Below are positions 11,731 to 21,508 of a stretch of 64,000 nt of DNA, piece by piece. The position numbers were made by a program, and so were the translations under genes. Position 1 is the first letter of the stretch; each line of letters starts with the position of its first letter. Source of the stretch: Ruegeria arenilitoris. GTDB lineage: Bacteria; Pseudomonadota; Alphaproteobacteria; Rhodobacterales; Rhodobacteraceae. The notes under the pieces are model-generated. The model was not told the DNA's origin. It did not search any database and saw only the letters and a list, made by a program, of their open reading frames with translations. The stretch is taken from NCBI RefSeq assembly GCF_013030265.1, contig NZ_WPZQ01000002.1, positions 124,001-188,000 of the forward strand. The letters run 5' to 3'.

Positions 11731-12962
11731 GCCGGTTCTGCCAATGATCCCGGCTGCAGCGGCACCCGGGGTCGACCCAGACGGGGGTGCAGCCGCGCTG
11801 CAACGGCCCATGCGCCAAACAGGGCAAACCCACCCGCAGCAAAGACACCTGCAACCGGAGTGACCAACAAGACCAGAGAGGCAACACCAGGGGTCAAAAT
11901 GCCCGAGACATCACGGTAACTGGAATAGATGGCTGACATTTCAGTCCGTTCCGACGGTTTGACCGCCATCAGGAACGGCAGACCCGCGCAGATATCCAAT
12001 ACGATCAACCAGACCGATCCAAAGACCAGCGCCGCGACCGAGGCCACAGGCCAGCCGGAAATGAAACCAGCGGCAAGGAAGCACGCGGCACAGGCCGCAA
12101 ATCCGACCCGTACAGCCGAACGCAGCGAACGCCCCTGCACCCACCGCAAGATCAGCGGGGCAACGAACAGCATCGCATTAGTGACCGACAGCAGAATGCC
12201 GCCCAGCTGTTCCCCCAGACCGTTCTCGATAGCGAAGATCGGCAGGTACACCACGTAAATCCACCAACCGCAGGACCGGATCATCGCAAACAGGTAACCG
12301 GCAACCAACCGGGGCTGAGCAAAGAAACGGGGCAGAAACGCCAGCGGGTTCTTGGCTTGTCCGCGTGCCTTGGTGATCAGCTTTCCGTTGCCCAACCGCA
12401 TCGCCCAGAACATGATCAGCATGGCGGTTGCTGCAACAGCGCTGATGACAAAGGGGGCGGGGGCCCAGACCTCCATCAGCAATACACCGGCCATCGGGCC
12501 TGCGGTCCAACCTAAGGCACTGTAGAACATGCGGCTGGTTTCGCAGCGGCCCAGTTCGATTTTGCTGATGTAGTCCAGCACATAAGCGTTAAAGCAGATG
12601 AACGTCACAACCGCAGCCACGGTGTTCAGTGCAAGCGCGCCGACGACCGCTTCGGGGCTGCCTTCGATCGCCAACAGGGCACCGGCAATGAACATGACGC
12701 AGCCGGCGGAATAAGCCCATCTGCGCGGTACGAACCGGATTAGAAAAGGCACCATCAACCCGGCGGCCAGCGAAACGATCCCAACCAGAAAATACAGGAA
12801 TGAGACGGATGAGGCGTCGCCAAGTGCCCGGTACATGACCAGCGGAAAGACGGATATCAGGATGCCGCGGACAATGGCTTCGAATCCGGCAAGGATGCCG
12901 AAATCACGAACAGACGGGGCTGGGGCATGGCGAACCCATTCGGGAATACGACGTTCATGCAT
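11727..12962 (-). CDS. MFS transporter
   Basis: 411-residue integral membrane protein with about 12 hydrophobic segments in the two-bundle major facilitator layout and a polar central loop near residues 195-215 (RLGNGKLITKARGQAKN). No substrate-specific motif is recognisable, so the cargo is unknown. It converges on the ABC-2 permease with a four-base overlap of stop codons. The ATG at 12962 gives a short polar N terminus of about 20 residues before the first membrane segment, as usual for the family. Confidence 0.85.
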   Translation of the reverse strand: MHERRIPEWVRHAPAPSVRDFGILAGFEAIVRGILISVFPLVMYRALGDASSVSFLYFLVGIVSLAAGLMVPFLIRFVPRRWAYSAGCVMFIAGALLAIEGSPEAVVGALALNTVAAVVTFICFNAYVLDYISKIELGRCETSRMFYSALGWTAGPMAGVLLMEVWAPAPFVISAVAATAMLIMFWAMRLGNGKLITKARGQAKNPLAFLPRFFAQPRLVAGYLFAMIRSCGWWIYVVYLPIFAIENGLGEQLGGILLSVTNAMLFVAPLILRWVQGRSLRSAVRVGFAACAACFLAAGFISGWPVASVAALVFGSVWLIVLDICAGLPFLMAVKPSERTEMSAIYSSYRDVSGILTPGVASLVLLVTPVAGVFAAGGFALFGAWAVAARLHPRLGRPRVPLQPGSLAEPA

Positions 12963-13069
12963 GGCGCAATCTCTCTAATCAACTGCGCCCAAATTGCGTC
13001 TTTCGATTTCGGTTTCATGAGGGATTGCGACATGGGGGTCGCCCGCAGACATTCCGCAGGAAATTTTTG

Positions 13070-13954
13070 TTAGCTGCTTCTGGCGCGTGCCTCGCGCCAG
13101 ACCAGGATCAGCGCACCGGTCAGGATGATGCTTGATCCAATGACGCTCACGATATCGGGCACAACCTCGAACACTGCGAAGTCATAGAACGCTGCAAAGA
13201 TCAGCGTGGCATAGCTGATCGGTGCCACAAACGAAGCATCCGCCCGCGCCATGCCATTGACAAAACAGGCTTGCGCACAGGCCATCAGGACACCGATCCC
13301 CGCCAATGCGGCCCATTGTTCGGGCGTCGGAGGTTTCCAGACCGTCACCACCGCGACAGTGGCTATCGTCAGCCCCATCGAGTTGTTGACCAGCAGAATC
13401 TGGATGGGGATTTCCTTGCCCGAAAGCTTTTTGATAAAGATCAGCTCCATCCCGATCACCGCAGCAGCGGACAGCGCCAGCAGGGCTGCGGGCTGAAAGC
13501 TGTCAGGTGTCGGGCGCAGCAGTATAAGTGCACCGGTCAGGGCAACAGCCGCCGCCAGCCAGCGCCACGGACCAACACCTTCTTTCAGCAGCGGGATCGC
13601 CAGAACCATGGCAAACACCGGGTTCAGAAACGAAATCGCGGTCGCATCCGCGATAGGGATATAGGCGACCGAGGCAAACATCAGAGTGATTCCGGTCCAG
13701 CCAAAAGTCGTCCGCCCGATGTGCAGGCCCCAATGCGGCCGTCGCAGGGGCGGTCGCAGGATGGCTACGGCGCTGATGATTACCAGAAAGGCAAACATGA
13801 ACCGGCCATGGCTGATCTGCATCGGATGCAGCGCCGGACCCAACGTATCCGTGCCTAGCGCCTTGGCCAGCAGCGTGGTGCCCGCAATCAATGCGCTTGC
13901 CGCAAAGATCAGAATGGCGGCCAGCGCCGGATTATGGCTCTTGGGAACGAACAT
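13070..13954 (-). CDS. EamA/DMT family transporter
   Basis: 294-residue protein with ten predicted membrane segments arranged as two EamA repeats (residues about 10-140 and 150-285), the drug/metabolite transporter fold. The second conserved half contains ACAQACFVNGMARADASFVA. Such carriers usually export amino acids or metabolites from the inner membrane; the cargo is unknown. ATG at 13954 is chosen because it directly precedes the first membrane segment; an upstream TTG would add 16 basic residues. Confidence 0.85.
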   Translation of the reverse strand: MFVPKSHNPALAAILIFAASALIAGTTLLAKALGTDTLGPALHPMQISHGRFMFAFLVIISAVAILRPPLRRPHWGLHIGRTTFGWTGITLMFASVAYIPIADATAISFLNPVFAMVLAIPLLKEGVGPWRWLAAAVALTGALILLRPTPDSFQPAALLALSAAAVIGMELIFIKKLSGKEIPIQILLVNNSMGLTIATVAVVTVWKPPTPEQWAALAGIGVLMACAQACFVNGMARADASFVAPISYATLIFAAFYDFAVFEVVPDIVSVIGSSIILTGALILVWREARARSS

Positions 13955-14245
13955 GCGTAAGCGGTGCGGCAGCCGATGCCAAATGGCAAGCCGGAAATGC
14001 AAAACCGCATCAGAATTCCGGTACTACAGGATTTTGGGTTTTCAGATCGCATTCCTGTCGCTATACGGCGTCCCATGATCAAACACGCACATATCCTGCG
14101 CCTCCGACGCCGACGCTTTTTTGCGTAACCGGCCCGTTTGATCCCTTTGTGCTGTCCAAATCAGCGCAAATCCCACCAAATCAGTTGACGAACCCGGCCT
14201 CAGTGTATCAGTCACTGGGCTCAACCTATCGAAAAGGATGATCCG

Positions 14246-15433
14246 ATGATCCCGTCCGTTTTGCCGACCTATAATCGTGCGCCCCTCAGCTTTGTGAAGG
14301 GCGAAGGCGCCTGGCTGACCGAGGCGGACGGGCGACGTTTCCTTGATCTGGGTGCGGGCATCGCCGTGAACGCGTTGGGTCACGCACATCCGGCACTGGT
14401 CAACGCGTTGACCGAACAGGCGCATGCGCTGTGGCATGTCTCGAACCTCTACCAGATTCCGCAGCAACAGGCGCTGGCCGACAAGCTGGTCGAACATACG
14501 TTTGCCGACACCGTGTTCTTTACCAACTCGGGTACCGAAGCTTGCGAGCTGGCCGTAAAAATGGCCCGCAAGTATTTCTATGACAAAGGTCAGCCCGAGC
14601 GTGTTGAAATCATCACCTTCGACGGTTCGTTCCACGGCCGGTCCTCTGCTGGTATTGCAGCGGCCGGGTCCGAGAAGATGACCAAGGGCTTCGGTCCACT
14701 GTTGCCCGGCTTCGTGCATGTGATGTTTGGTGATCTGGACGGCGTGACCAATGCGATCACCGACAAGACTGCCGCCATCATGATCGAACCCATTCAGGGT
14801 GAGGGCGGTATTCGCCCGGTGCCCGATGCGGAACTCAAGGCGCTGCGTCAGATCTGTGATGACAACGGCCTGTTGCTGATCCTGGACGAAGTACAATGTG
14901 GTGTCGGCCGGACCGGCAAGCTGTTTGCATATGAGTGGGCAGGTATCACACCCGACATCATGATGGTCGCCAAAGGCATCGGTGGTGGCTTCCCGCTTGG
15001 CGCTGTTCTGGCAACCGAAGATGCAGCTTCTGGCATGACAGCTGGCACGCATGGCTCCACCTATGGCGGCAACCCGCTGGGCTGCGCGGTGGGGTGCGCC
15101 GTGCTGGATCAGGTGGCAACCCCTGCCTTCCTTGAGGGTGTGAACCGCAAGGCTGGCTTGTTGCGTCAGAAACTCGAGGGACTGGTTGCCGATCATCCCG
15201 AAGTGTTCGAAGAGGTTCGCGGCTCGGGCCTGATGCTGGGCATCAAGTGCAAGGCCACCAATATCGACGTCGTAAATGCCGGTTATGATAACGAGGTCAT
15301 AACCGTTCCTGCCGCTGATAACGTGATCCGCCTGCTGCCTCCGCTCACGCTGACCGAAGACGACATCGCGCAGGCGATGATCCGCCTCGAAAAAGCGGCC
15401 AAACAGGTCGAGGCCAGCCTCGCCACCGCCTGA
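14246..15433 (+). CDS. argD: Acetylornithine aminotransferase
   Basis: 395-residue class III PLP transaminase that converts N-acetylglutamate semialdehyde to N-acetylornithine in arginine synthesis, and may also act in lysine synthesis. Seen are FTNSGTEACELAVKMARKY for cofactor phosphate binding, LILDEVQCGVGRTGK, and the cofactor lysine K243 in MMVAKGIGGGFPLGA. Length matches ArgD rather than longer omega-transaminases. AGGA lies 8 bases upstream of the ATG. It is followed by argF after a palindromic spacer, and this pairing strongly supports the ArgD call. Confidence 0.95.
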   Translation: MIPSVLPTYNRAPLSFVKGEGAWLTEADGRRFLDLGAGIAVNALGHAHPALVNALTEQAHALWHVSNLYQIPQQQALADKLVEHTFADTVFFTNSGTEACELAVKMARKYFYDKGQPERVEIITFDGSFHGRSSAGIAAAGSEKMTKGFGPLLPGFVHVMFGDLDGVTNAITDKTAAIMIEPIQGEGGIRPVPDAELKALRQICDDNGLLLILDEVQCGVGRTGKLFAYEWAGITPDIMMVAKGIGGGFPLGAVLATEDAASGMTAGTHGSTYGGNPLGCAVGCAVLDQVATPAFLEGVNRKAGLLRQKLEGLVADHPEVFEEVRGSGLMLGIKCKATNIDVVNAGYDNEVITVPAADNVIRLLPPLTLTEDDIAQAMIRLEKAAKQVEASLATA

Positions 15434-15436
15434 TCC

Positions 15437-15482
15437 TAGTCTTTCCAAAATACTCCGGGGGGCCGGGGGCAGCGTCCCCGAC
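15437..15482. repeat. GC-rich REP-like intergenic element
   Basis: Between argD and argF lies TTTCCAAAATACTCC followed by a G-run and the inverted repeat CGGGG GCAGCGT CCCCG (15468-15484 region). This sequence type, a conserved A/T block plus a G/C palindrome, resembles the dispersed intergenic repeats of Rhodobacteraceae. It could form a hairpin in the argD-argF transcript. Classification as a dispersed repeat is from memory of the group and is not shown by this window alone. Confidence 0.45.
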
Positions 15483-15508
15483 TCTCGATAGCTAAAAGTG
15501 ACAGTGAA

Positions 15509-16435
15509 ATGAACCACTTCCTCGATATACACAAAACTGATGCAGCCGATCTGCGGGGCATGATCGATCAGGCCGCGGCGATGAAGCAGGCGCGCCTTGG
15601 TCGCCCCAAGGCAGCCCCTGATGACGAACAGCCGCTGGCAGGTCGCATGGTCGCCCTGATCTTTGAAAAACCATCCACCCGGACTCGCGTGTCTTTTGAC
15701 GTGGGCGTACGTCAGATGGGCGGTCAGACCATGGTTCTGTCCGGCAAGGATATGCAGCTGGGCCATGGCGAGACCATCGCGGATACCGCGCGCGTCCTGT
15801 CGCGCTATGTCGACATGATCATGATCCGAACCTTTGACGAAACCATCCTGACCGAGATGTCGGAATACTCCGATGTTCCCGTCATCAACGGCCTGACTGA
15901 TCGCACCCACCCCTGCCAGATCATGGCAGATGTTCAGACTTATGAAGAACATCGCGGTCCGATCGCGGGCAAAAAGGTAGTCTGGACCGGCGACGGCAAT
16001 AATGTCTGCGCCTCATTCCTGCATGCGGCGGGCCAGTTCGGTTTCGACCTGACCTTCACCGGCCCGGCCCAGTTCGATCCCGAAGAAGAGTTCATGGGAC
16101 TGGCGCGGCAGAAAGGTTCAAAAATCGTGGTCGAGCGTGACCCGTTCAAAGCCGTAGAAGGCGCCGATCTGGTGGTTGCCGATACCTGGGTCTCGATGCA
16201 CGATTCCCAGTCGGCCAAGGAACGCCGCCATAACCTGCTGCGCCCGTATCAGGTGAATGCCGAATTGATGTCCCACGCCAAACCTGACGCGCTGTTCATG
16301 CACTGCCTGCCTGCGCACCGCGAGGAAGAGGCGACTTCTGAAGTCATGGATGGTCCGAATTCGGTCATCTTTGATGAGGCCGAAAACCGGCTGCACGCCC
16401 AAAAGGCGGTCATGCGCTGGTGTCTGGGCGTGTAA
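15509..16435 (+). CDS. argF: Ornithine carbamoyltransferase
   Basis: 308-residue cytoplasmic enzyme that joins carbamoyl phosphate and ornithine to give citrulline. Diagnostic motifs are all present: [11 protein letters not shown] for carbamoyl phosphate, [20 protein letters not shown], the ornithine-binding DTWVSMHD, and the catalytic MHCLPAHR near the C terminus. Length is typical of the family. It lies 75 bases after argD, with a palindromic element in between. The ribosome binding site is weak (GTGA about 4-7 bases upstream). Confidence 0.97.
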   Translation: MNHFLDIHKTDAADLRGMIDQAAAMKQARLGRPKAAPDDEQPLAGRMVALIFEKPSTRTRVSFDVGVRQMGGQTMVLSGKDMQLGHGETIADTARVLSRYVDMIMIRTFDETILTEMSEYSDVPVINGLTDRTHPCQIMADVQTYEEHRGPIAGKKVVWTGDGNNVCASFLHAAGQFGFDLTFTGPAQFDPEEEFMGLARQKGSKIVVERDPFKAVEGADLVVADTWVSMHDSQSAKERRHNLLRPYQVNAELMSHAKPDALFMHCLPAHREEEATSEVMDGPNSVIFDEAENRLHAQKAVMRWCLGV

Positions 16436-16487
16436 AGCTGTCATCGGGCGGGTCCCCGCGGCCCGTCCCCACATTCCGGAGCAATCC

Positions 16488-16832
16488 ATGCCTCACGTGA
16501 CCCTTGAATTTTCCGAAGGTCTTGAACATACCCATGACTTTCAGGCGATCTGCAATGACCTCTTCACCGTTTTGGCTGCACATGAAGAGTTCGACGCCGA
16601 CGCGTTGAAAATTCGGGCCACCCCTGTCGCGTTCTACCGGATTGGGACCGATCCTCAGACATTTGTCCACGCCACGCTGCTGTTGATGCAGGGCCGCAGC
16701 GAAACCACGCGTGCCGCGCTCAACGCTCTGATCCTCGACGCGCTGGCCTCGGCCATGCCTGGGGTCGGCAGTATCACGGTGCAAGAGGTCGAAATGAACC
16801 GAACCACCTACGCAAAGCGCCTGTCACGCTGA
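16488..16832 (+). CDS. 5-carboxymethyl-2-hydroxymuconate isomerase-like protein
   Basis: 114 residues beginning MPHVTLEFSEGL; the N-terminal proline after Met is the catalytic residue of the CHMI/tautomerase superfamily. CHMI (HpaF) acts in homoprotocatechuate degradation, but no other genes of that pathway are here, so the real substrate may differ. GGAG lies 7 bases before the ATG at 16488, which decides the start against longer readings that would run through the end of argF. It may be transcribed with argF (52-base gap). Confidence 0.8.
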   Translation: MPHVTLEFSEGLEHTHDFQAICNDLFTVLAAHEEFDADALKIRATPVAFYRIGTDPQTFVHATLLLMQGRSETTRAALNALILDALASAMPGVGSITVQEVEMNRTTYAKRLSR

Positions 16833-16866
16833 CGACTGGTTCTGCCGCCGACCTAGGTTCTTTCTG

Positions 16867-17646
16867 TTATCCCTGTGCGCTGCCCGGGGGAACAAGTGGC
16901 TGAAGGTAATGATCAAACAGGATTTGCAAGGCCACAGGCTGGGCACCGCCAAACTCTGAAAACGGGTAATCAAAGCTGTTGATGAAAAACAGCACCGTGC
17001 CGACATAGCCCGCATAGATCGTCAGCAAGATCATGTTGCCAAACACCGGCGGGAAAGCCAGAAATGACGCGGCAATTGCGGAAATCCCGACAAACGTGAT
17101 GACCCAGAATGCCGGATTGACGTCGGTCAGGGCCACGATCTCACGCGTACTGCGCTCATCCCCAACCTCGGAAATCTGTGTCAGCATCCGATTGCGCAAC
17201 CACCTCTGCCTATCATCCGGGGCGGGCAGGTTCAGGATGGAATCGTAGAGTTTTGCCCAGAGCTGATCCGCATTGGGGCTGAGCTGCTTGTTTACATCCA
17301 GCAAGGGCCATTCGACCTCAATCACCTCATGTACATACAATGCAATATCACGCTGCAGTTCGGCTGCTTCCGGGCCGCCATACTGCTTCAGGTCGTGAAA
17401 CACGCTTTCAAGCTTATTTGCCTCACGTCCGATTGTCTGGTTCAGCTTGTTCAGGTTGGACAACTCCTGAGAAAACACCAGCGCCAGCATCAGGCCCAAC
17501 AATGCAGCCATGCGAAATGCGGTGGATGATGCCAGATCCTGCGATTCCAACACCCGGTGTTCACCTAGCACGTAGCGCATCAGAAAATAGCTGCCGAAGG
17601 TCAGCGCGAATGTGCCGCCGACAAAGAGAATACTGCTGAAGATCAA
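16867..17646 (-). CDS. DUF4239 (bestrophin-like) membrane protein
   Basis: 259 residues with two N-terminal membrane segments (about 5-25 and 45-65), a polar central domain of about 120 residues (QTIGREANKLESVFHDLKQY) and two C-terminal membrane segments (about 180-225). This 2+2 arrangement and the SxEA-like N..REANKLE stretch after the second segment match DUF4239 proteins, which resemble bestrophin channels. Function is unknown. It diverges from the pirin gene. Confidence 0.65.
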   Translation of the reverse strand: MIFSSILFVGGTFALTFGSYFLMRYVLGEHRVLESQDLASSTAFRMAALLGLMLALVFSQELSNLNKLNQTIGREANKLESVFHDLKQYGGPEAAELQRDIALYVHEVIEVEWPLLDVNKQLSPNADQLWAKLYDSILNLPAPDDRQRWLRNRMLTQISEVGDERSTREIVALTDVNPAFWVITFVGISAIAASFLAFPPVFGNMILLTIYAGYVGTVLFFINSFDYPFSEFGGAQPVALQILFDHYLQPLVPPGSAQG

Positions 17647-17873
17647 GGGTAATACGTCCGGTTAGTTGTCTTGATTCCGGCGACCTTAGCCAGCAGGTTC
17701 AATCAGGGAAAGAGATTTTGCGTTCTGATAAGATGTTTATTTTCAGGACGTTCTGGCAATAACCCCATCGTGCTACACCTGAAGTCAGTCAGGACAGTAC
17801 AGCGAAGGTCATCGCGATCCGCACCCGATCTGTGCGTGCGCGCACTTTATGAGATCCCGGCTCGCATTATCTG

Positions 17874-17889
17874 TGAATTCATGAATTCA
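17874..17889. promoter_or_regulatory. Perfect 16-bp palindrome upstream of pirin
   Basis: TGAATTCATGAATTCA is a perfect inverted repeat and also a tandem duplication of TGAATTCA. It ends 29 bases before the pirin start, in the position of an operator overlapping a promoter. No known regulator motif is recognised. Confidence 0.45.
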
Positions 17890-17918
17890 AACCCCGGATC
17901 GAGATGGAGAGATCAGTC

Positions 17919-18860
17919 ATGAGCTGGAACCCGAGCCAAAACAGCGCCCTCGACATGCTAATCATCCCACGAGCCCGCGATATCGGCGGCTTTGAGGTGC
18001 GACGTGCGCTGCCCTCTCTTCAGCGCCAGCTTGTCGGTCCTTTCATTTTCTTCGATCAGATGGGGCCTGCCGAGTTCATTACCGAAGGCGGCATCGATGT
18101 TCGTCCGCATCCCCATATCGGCCTTGGCACCGTAACCTATCTGTATCAGGGCGAGTTCGAGCATCGTGACAGCCTTGGCACGCATCAGATGATCTATCCG
18201 GGTGAGGTCAACTGGATGGTGGCTGGACGGGGCGTGACCCATTCCGAACGCACCAGTGACGAAACCCGCAGCAAGCGCCACAGCTTGTTTGGCATTCAGA
18301 CCTGGCTTGCGCTGCCCGAGGCGCACGAAGACATGGCACCTGAGTTCGAGCATCACAAACAGGGGGCCTTGCCACATATTCAGGATGCAGGTGTCAGCGC
18401 GCGTCTGATCCTTGGGTCCGCTTATGGAGAAACCAGCCCGGTTTCGATGCTGTCCGAGACTTTTTATCTGGATGTGCAGCTTGAACCCGGTGCCTCGTTC
18501 CCACTGCCCGACGATCATGAGGACCGTGGTGTCTACGTCACTCAGGGTTCAATTGAGGTTTCTGGCGACAATTTTGACGCTGGTCATATGATGATTTTCC
18601 GCCCCGGTGACCATCTGTCAGTCAAGGCTGGCCCTGAGGGCGCGCGCCTGATGCTGCTGGGGGGCGCGACACTGAATGAAGAGCGGTATATCTGGTGGAA
18701 CTTCGTCTCTTCCTCGAAGGAAAAGATCGAAAACGCGACCCGTGAATGGAAAACCGCCGATTGGGCCAACGGCGCGTTTCATCTGCCCCCCGGTGACGAT
18801 CAGGAATTCATCCCGATCTCGGCCGAACTGGAACGTACCCGCCCGCGACTGGCGCGTTGA
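17919..18860 (+). CDS. Pirin family protein
   Basis: 313 residues with the double cupin fold of pirins. The metal site is visible in the N-terminal cupin: DVRPHPHIGLGTVTYLYQGE supplies two histidines and, further on, a histidine and glutamate from GRGVTHSERT. The C-terminal pirin domain follows. Bacterial pirins are iron-binding proteins, some with quercetinase activity and some acting as regulators; which applies is unknown. GGAGAG lies 8 bases before the ATG at 17919. A perfect palindrome sits just upstream. Confidence 0.92.
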   Translation: MSWNPSQNSALDMLIIPRARDIGGFEVRRALPSLQRQLVGPFIFFDQMGPAEFITEGGIDVRPHPHIGLGTVTYLYQGEFEHRDSLGTHQMIYPGEVNWMVAGRGVTHSERTSDETRSKRHSLFGIQTWLALPEAHEDMAPEFEHHKQGALPHIQDAGVSARLILGSAYGETSPVSMLSETFYLDVQLEPGASFPLPDDHEDRGVYVTQGSIEVSGDNFDAGHMMIFRPGDHLSVKAGPEGARLMLLGGATLNEERYIWWNFVSSSKEKIENATREWKTADWANGAFHLPPGDDQEFIPISAELERTRPRLAR

Positions 18861-18938
18861 TATCAACTCTGCGACGTCACGGTAAGCTTGCCTGCACGAA
18901 CGGTCCCGGCAATCCTCTTCGGAAAGGGGAGGGCGACC

Positions 18939-19925
18939 ATGAAACTTGTCATTGCGGGTGCGGGCAGCATTGGCTGCTATTGCGGTGCTCTGCTTGCGGA
19001 TGCAGGGCATCGTGTCACGCTGCTGGGTCGCGCCCGCGTACTCGATCCAATACGTGAGCAAGGTCTGACGGTATCCGACTTCTCGGGTCTGAGAACCACG
19101 GTCCCGGCCGATGGTCTGGTGCTGATCGAAGACCCTGCCTGTCTGGCGGGTGCGGATGTCATAATCGTGACTGTCAAAACCGGTGCAACGGCTGAGATGG
19201 CCAAGCTGATCTCTGACCATGCGCCCAAGTCGGCACCAGTCCTGTCGTGGCAGAATGGAATGGAGAACGCCCGCACATTGCGTGCTGCGTTACCAGATCG
19301 TGACGTCCGTGCAGGCATGGTGCCATTCAACGTGGTGCCAACCGATGCGGCGACTTACCACCGCGCAACCTCGGGTGATATCGTTATCCAGAACGGGCCG
19401 GGTGCGCTGGCTGATCAGTTGAACAGCCCTAGCCTGCCAGTTACCGAAAGCAACGATATCGAGGCCGTGCAGTGGGGTAAGCTGGTCATCAACCTCAACA
19501 ATGCGCTCAATGCACTGTCCGGTCTAACCCTGCGCGAACAACTTATGGACCGCAACTGGCGTCGTCTCATGGCGGATCAGATGACCGAAGCTTTGGGGGT
19601 TCTCAAGGCTGCAGGGCATCCTGTCGCCTCAACCACGCCGCTGCCTGCATGGATGACGCCACATATCCTGCGTCTGCCTACGCCCCTGTTTAGTCGTATC
19701 GCTGCCCGGATGCTGACCATTGATCCAAATGCACGTTTGTCGATGGCCTATGACCTGATGGCAGGCCGTCCGACCGAAATCGACAGTCTGCAAGGTGAAA
19801 TCATCCGGATCGGTGCTGAAGTGAATGTACCGACCCCGATCTGCGCGCGCGTTTCGGAATTGATCAAAAAGACGCCTCAGCAGGCGCTGACCCCAGATCA
19901 GATTCTGTCAGGGCTCGCCAGCTGA
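18939..19925 (+). CDS. panE: Ketopantoate reductase family protein (2-dehydropantoate 2-reductase)
   Basis: 328-residue NADPH-dependent reductase. The Rossmann motif GAGSIG is at residues 7-12, and the ApbA/PanE N- and C-terminal domains follow: SWQNGMENARTLR, then the catalytic-lysine segment VQWGKLVINLNNALNALSG and RPTEIDSLQGEI. The reaction would be reduction of ketopantoate to pantoate for CoA synthesis, but many genomes carry paralogues with other substrates, so the symbol is tentative. The SD GGGGAGGG lies 5-6 bases before the ATG. It may be co-transcribed with pirin (78-base gap). Confidence 0.85.
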   Translation: MKLVIAGAGSIGCYCGALLADAGHRVTLLGRARVLDPIREQGLTVSDFSGLRTTVPADGLVLIEDPACLAGADVIIVTVKTGATAEMAKLISDHAPKSAPVLSWQNGMENARTLRAALPDRDVRAGMVPFNVVPTDAATYHRATSGDIVIQNGPGALADQLNSPSLPVTESNDIEAVQWGKLVINLNNALNALSGLTLREQLMDRNWRRLMADQMTEALGVLKAAGHPVASTTPLPAWMTPHILRLPTPLFSRIAARMLTIDPNARLSMAYDLMAGRPTEIDSLQGEIIRIGAEVNVPTPICARVSELIKKTPQQALTPDQILSGLAS

Positions 19926-19939
19926 GACCGACCGATTGT

Positions 19940-21418
19940 TTAGGTGAACGCCGTCAGCAACCAGAAGATCGCAGCTGACATGACCGCCGCCGCAGGAACA
20001 GTGATCACCCAGGCTGCGACAATAGTCATGAAGTGAGACCGCCGTACCAGCTTGCGTCTCTGGTGTTCTTCGCGGGCCAGCCTCAGGTCAGCCGGGCGCT
20101 GACGGTTCGACTTTTTCCACCGCTGATCGGCGTGCCATTCGCGATAGAAACCAACGCCAAAGACCGCACCAACAGCGATATGGGTCGAACTGACGGGCAG
20201 CCCCAGCCAGCTGGCAACGATCACGGTAATAGCTGCTGACAAAGCCACACAGAAGGCACGCATCGGGTTCAGCTTGGTGATCTGACTGCCGACCATCCGG
20301 ATCAGCTTGGGTCCGAACAGGAACAGGCCAAAGGAAATGCCGAAGGCGCCGATGATCATGACCCATGTCGGGATCGCCACCTTGGCGGCGAAATCACCGA
20401 ATTCGGCCACATGGACGATGGCGGCAAGCGGACCAACCGCGTTGGCCACATCATTGGCGCCATGCGCAAAACTCAGGAATGTGGCCGAGATCACCAGCGG
20501 CAGGCCAAACAGGGTTTTCAGGGACCGGGTGCGGTTCTCCAGCCCTTCTGACTTGCGCCGGACCCATGGCACCGTAACGGCCCAGGCCAACGCGCCCGAG
20601 GCAAAGCCGATCAGGATCGCGATTTCCAGATCAACTTTCACGATCCGCTTCAGGCCCTTGACGGCCAGATAGGTGGCAAACGCCCCTGCCATAACGGCCA
20701 CAAGGATCGGAACCCAGCGGCGTGCAGCAGCGATCTTGTCGTCCTGATACTGGATTTTGGCCTTGATCAACGCCAGAAACAGGGCTGCGATTACGCCGCC
20801 CAAAACCGGTGATATGACCCAGCTGGCCGCAATCGCGCTCATGGTTCCCCAGCTGACCGCGCTAAAGCCGGCCGCTGCGATACCCGCGCCCATGACGCCA
20901 CCGACGACCGAATGGGTTGTCGATACCGGTGCACCGATCCAAGTCGCCAGATTGACCCACATCGCAGAAGAGATCAGTGCCGCCATCATCGCCCAGATGA
21001 AGACTTCGCTGTTCTGAACCGACATCGGGTCGATAATGCCCTTTGAGATGGTCGAAACCACGTCTCCGCCTGCCAGCAACGCACCCGCGCTTTCCGCAAC
21101 GGCGGCAATCGCGATCGCTCCGGCCATGGTCAGCGCATTCGCCCCCACCGCCGGGCCCATGTTGTTGGCCACATCATTCGCGCCGATATTGATCGCCATA
21201 TAGGCGCCGAATGCGGCGGCGGCGATAACGATCATGCTGCCGTCGGCATGCCCGAACAGCACAGCGGCCGACAACCCGGCCAGAGCAATAAAGGCCAGCG
21301 CAATACCAGGCGCCAGCATCGGACGTGCCACATAGGCGTTAGCGCGTTCAACGCTTGTGATGCGCTGAAGATCGCGGTCCAGAGCCTGCCAGCGGGATTT
21401 GGATTGTGTATCGGACAT
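19940..21418 (-). CDS. Inorganic phosphate transporter, Pit family
   Basis: 492 residues, about 10-12 membrane segments. The two inverted PHO4 signatures are clear: INIGANDVANNMGPAVGAN in the first half and FAHGANDVANAVGPLAAI in the second. Pit proteins import metal-phosphate with protons at low affinity. A hydrophilic basic loop (WHADQRWKKSNRQRPADLRL) precedes the last membrane helix. It converges on the panE-like gene with 14 bases between stops. Confidence 0.93.
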   Translation of the reverse strand: MSDTQSKSRWQALDRDLQRITSVERANAYVARPMLAPGIALAFIALAGLSAAVLFGHADGSMIVIAAAAFGAYMAINIGANDVANNMGPAVGANALTMAGAIAIAAVAESAGALLAGGDVVSTISKGIIDPMSVQNSEVFIWAMMAALISSAMWVNLATWIGAPVSTTHSVVGGVMGAGIAAAGFSAVSWGTMSAIAASWVISPVLGGVIAALFLALIKAKIQYQDDKIAAARRWVPILVAVMAGAFATYLAVKGLKRIVKVDLEIAILIGFASGALAWAVTVPWVRRKSEGLENRTRSLKTLFGLPLVISATFLSFAHGANDVANAVGPLAAIVHVAEFGDFAAKVAIPTWVMIIGAFGISFGLFLFGPKLIRMVGSQITKLNPMRAFCVALSAAITVIVASWLGLPVSSTHIAVGAVFGVGFYREWHADQRWKKSNRQRPADLRLAREEHQRRKLVRRSHFMTIVAAWVITVPAAAVMSAAIFWLLTAFT

Positions 21419-21508
21419 CGGTCTGCGGGTCAGTTGTTTCGGCGCCAGCGCGCTATATGGTTATGCGGCCGGGAGCAAGTGCGATGTCATAAAATTGTAG
21501 TGATGCTG

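Noticed and set aside
14042-15952. 636-codon frame on the minus strand over argD and argF
   Set aside because: Spans two certain genes on the opposite strand and has no family features; a GC-bias artefact.
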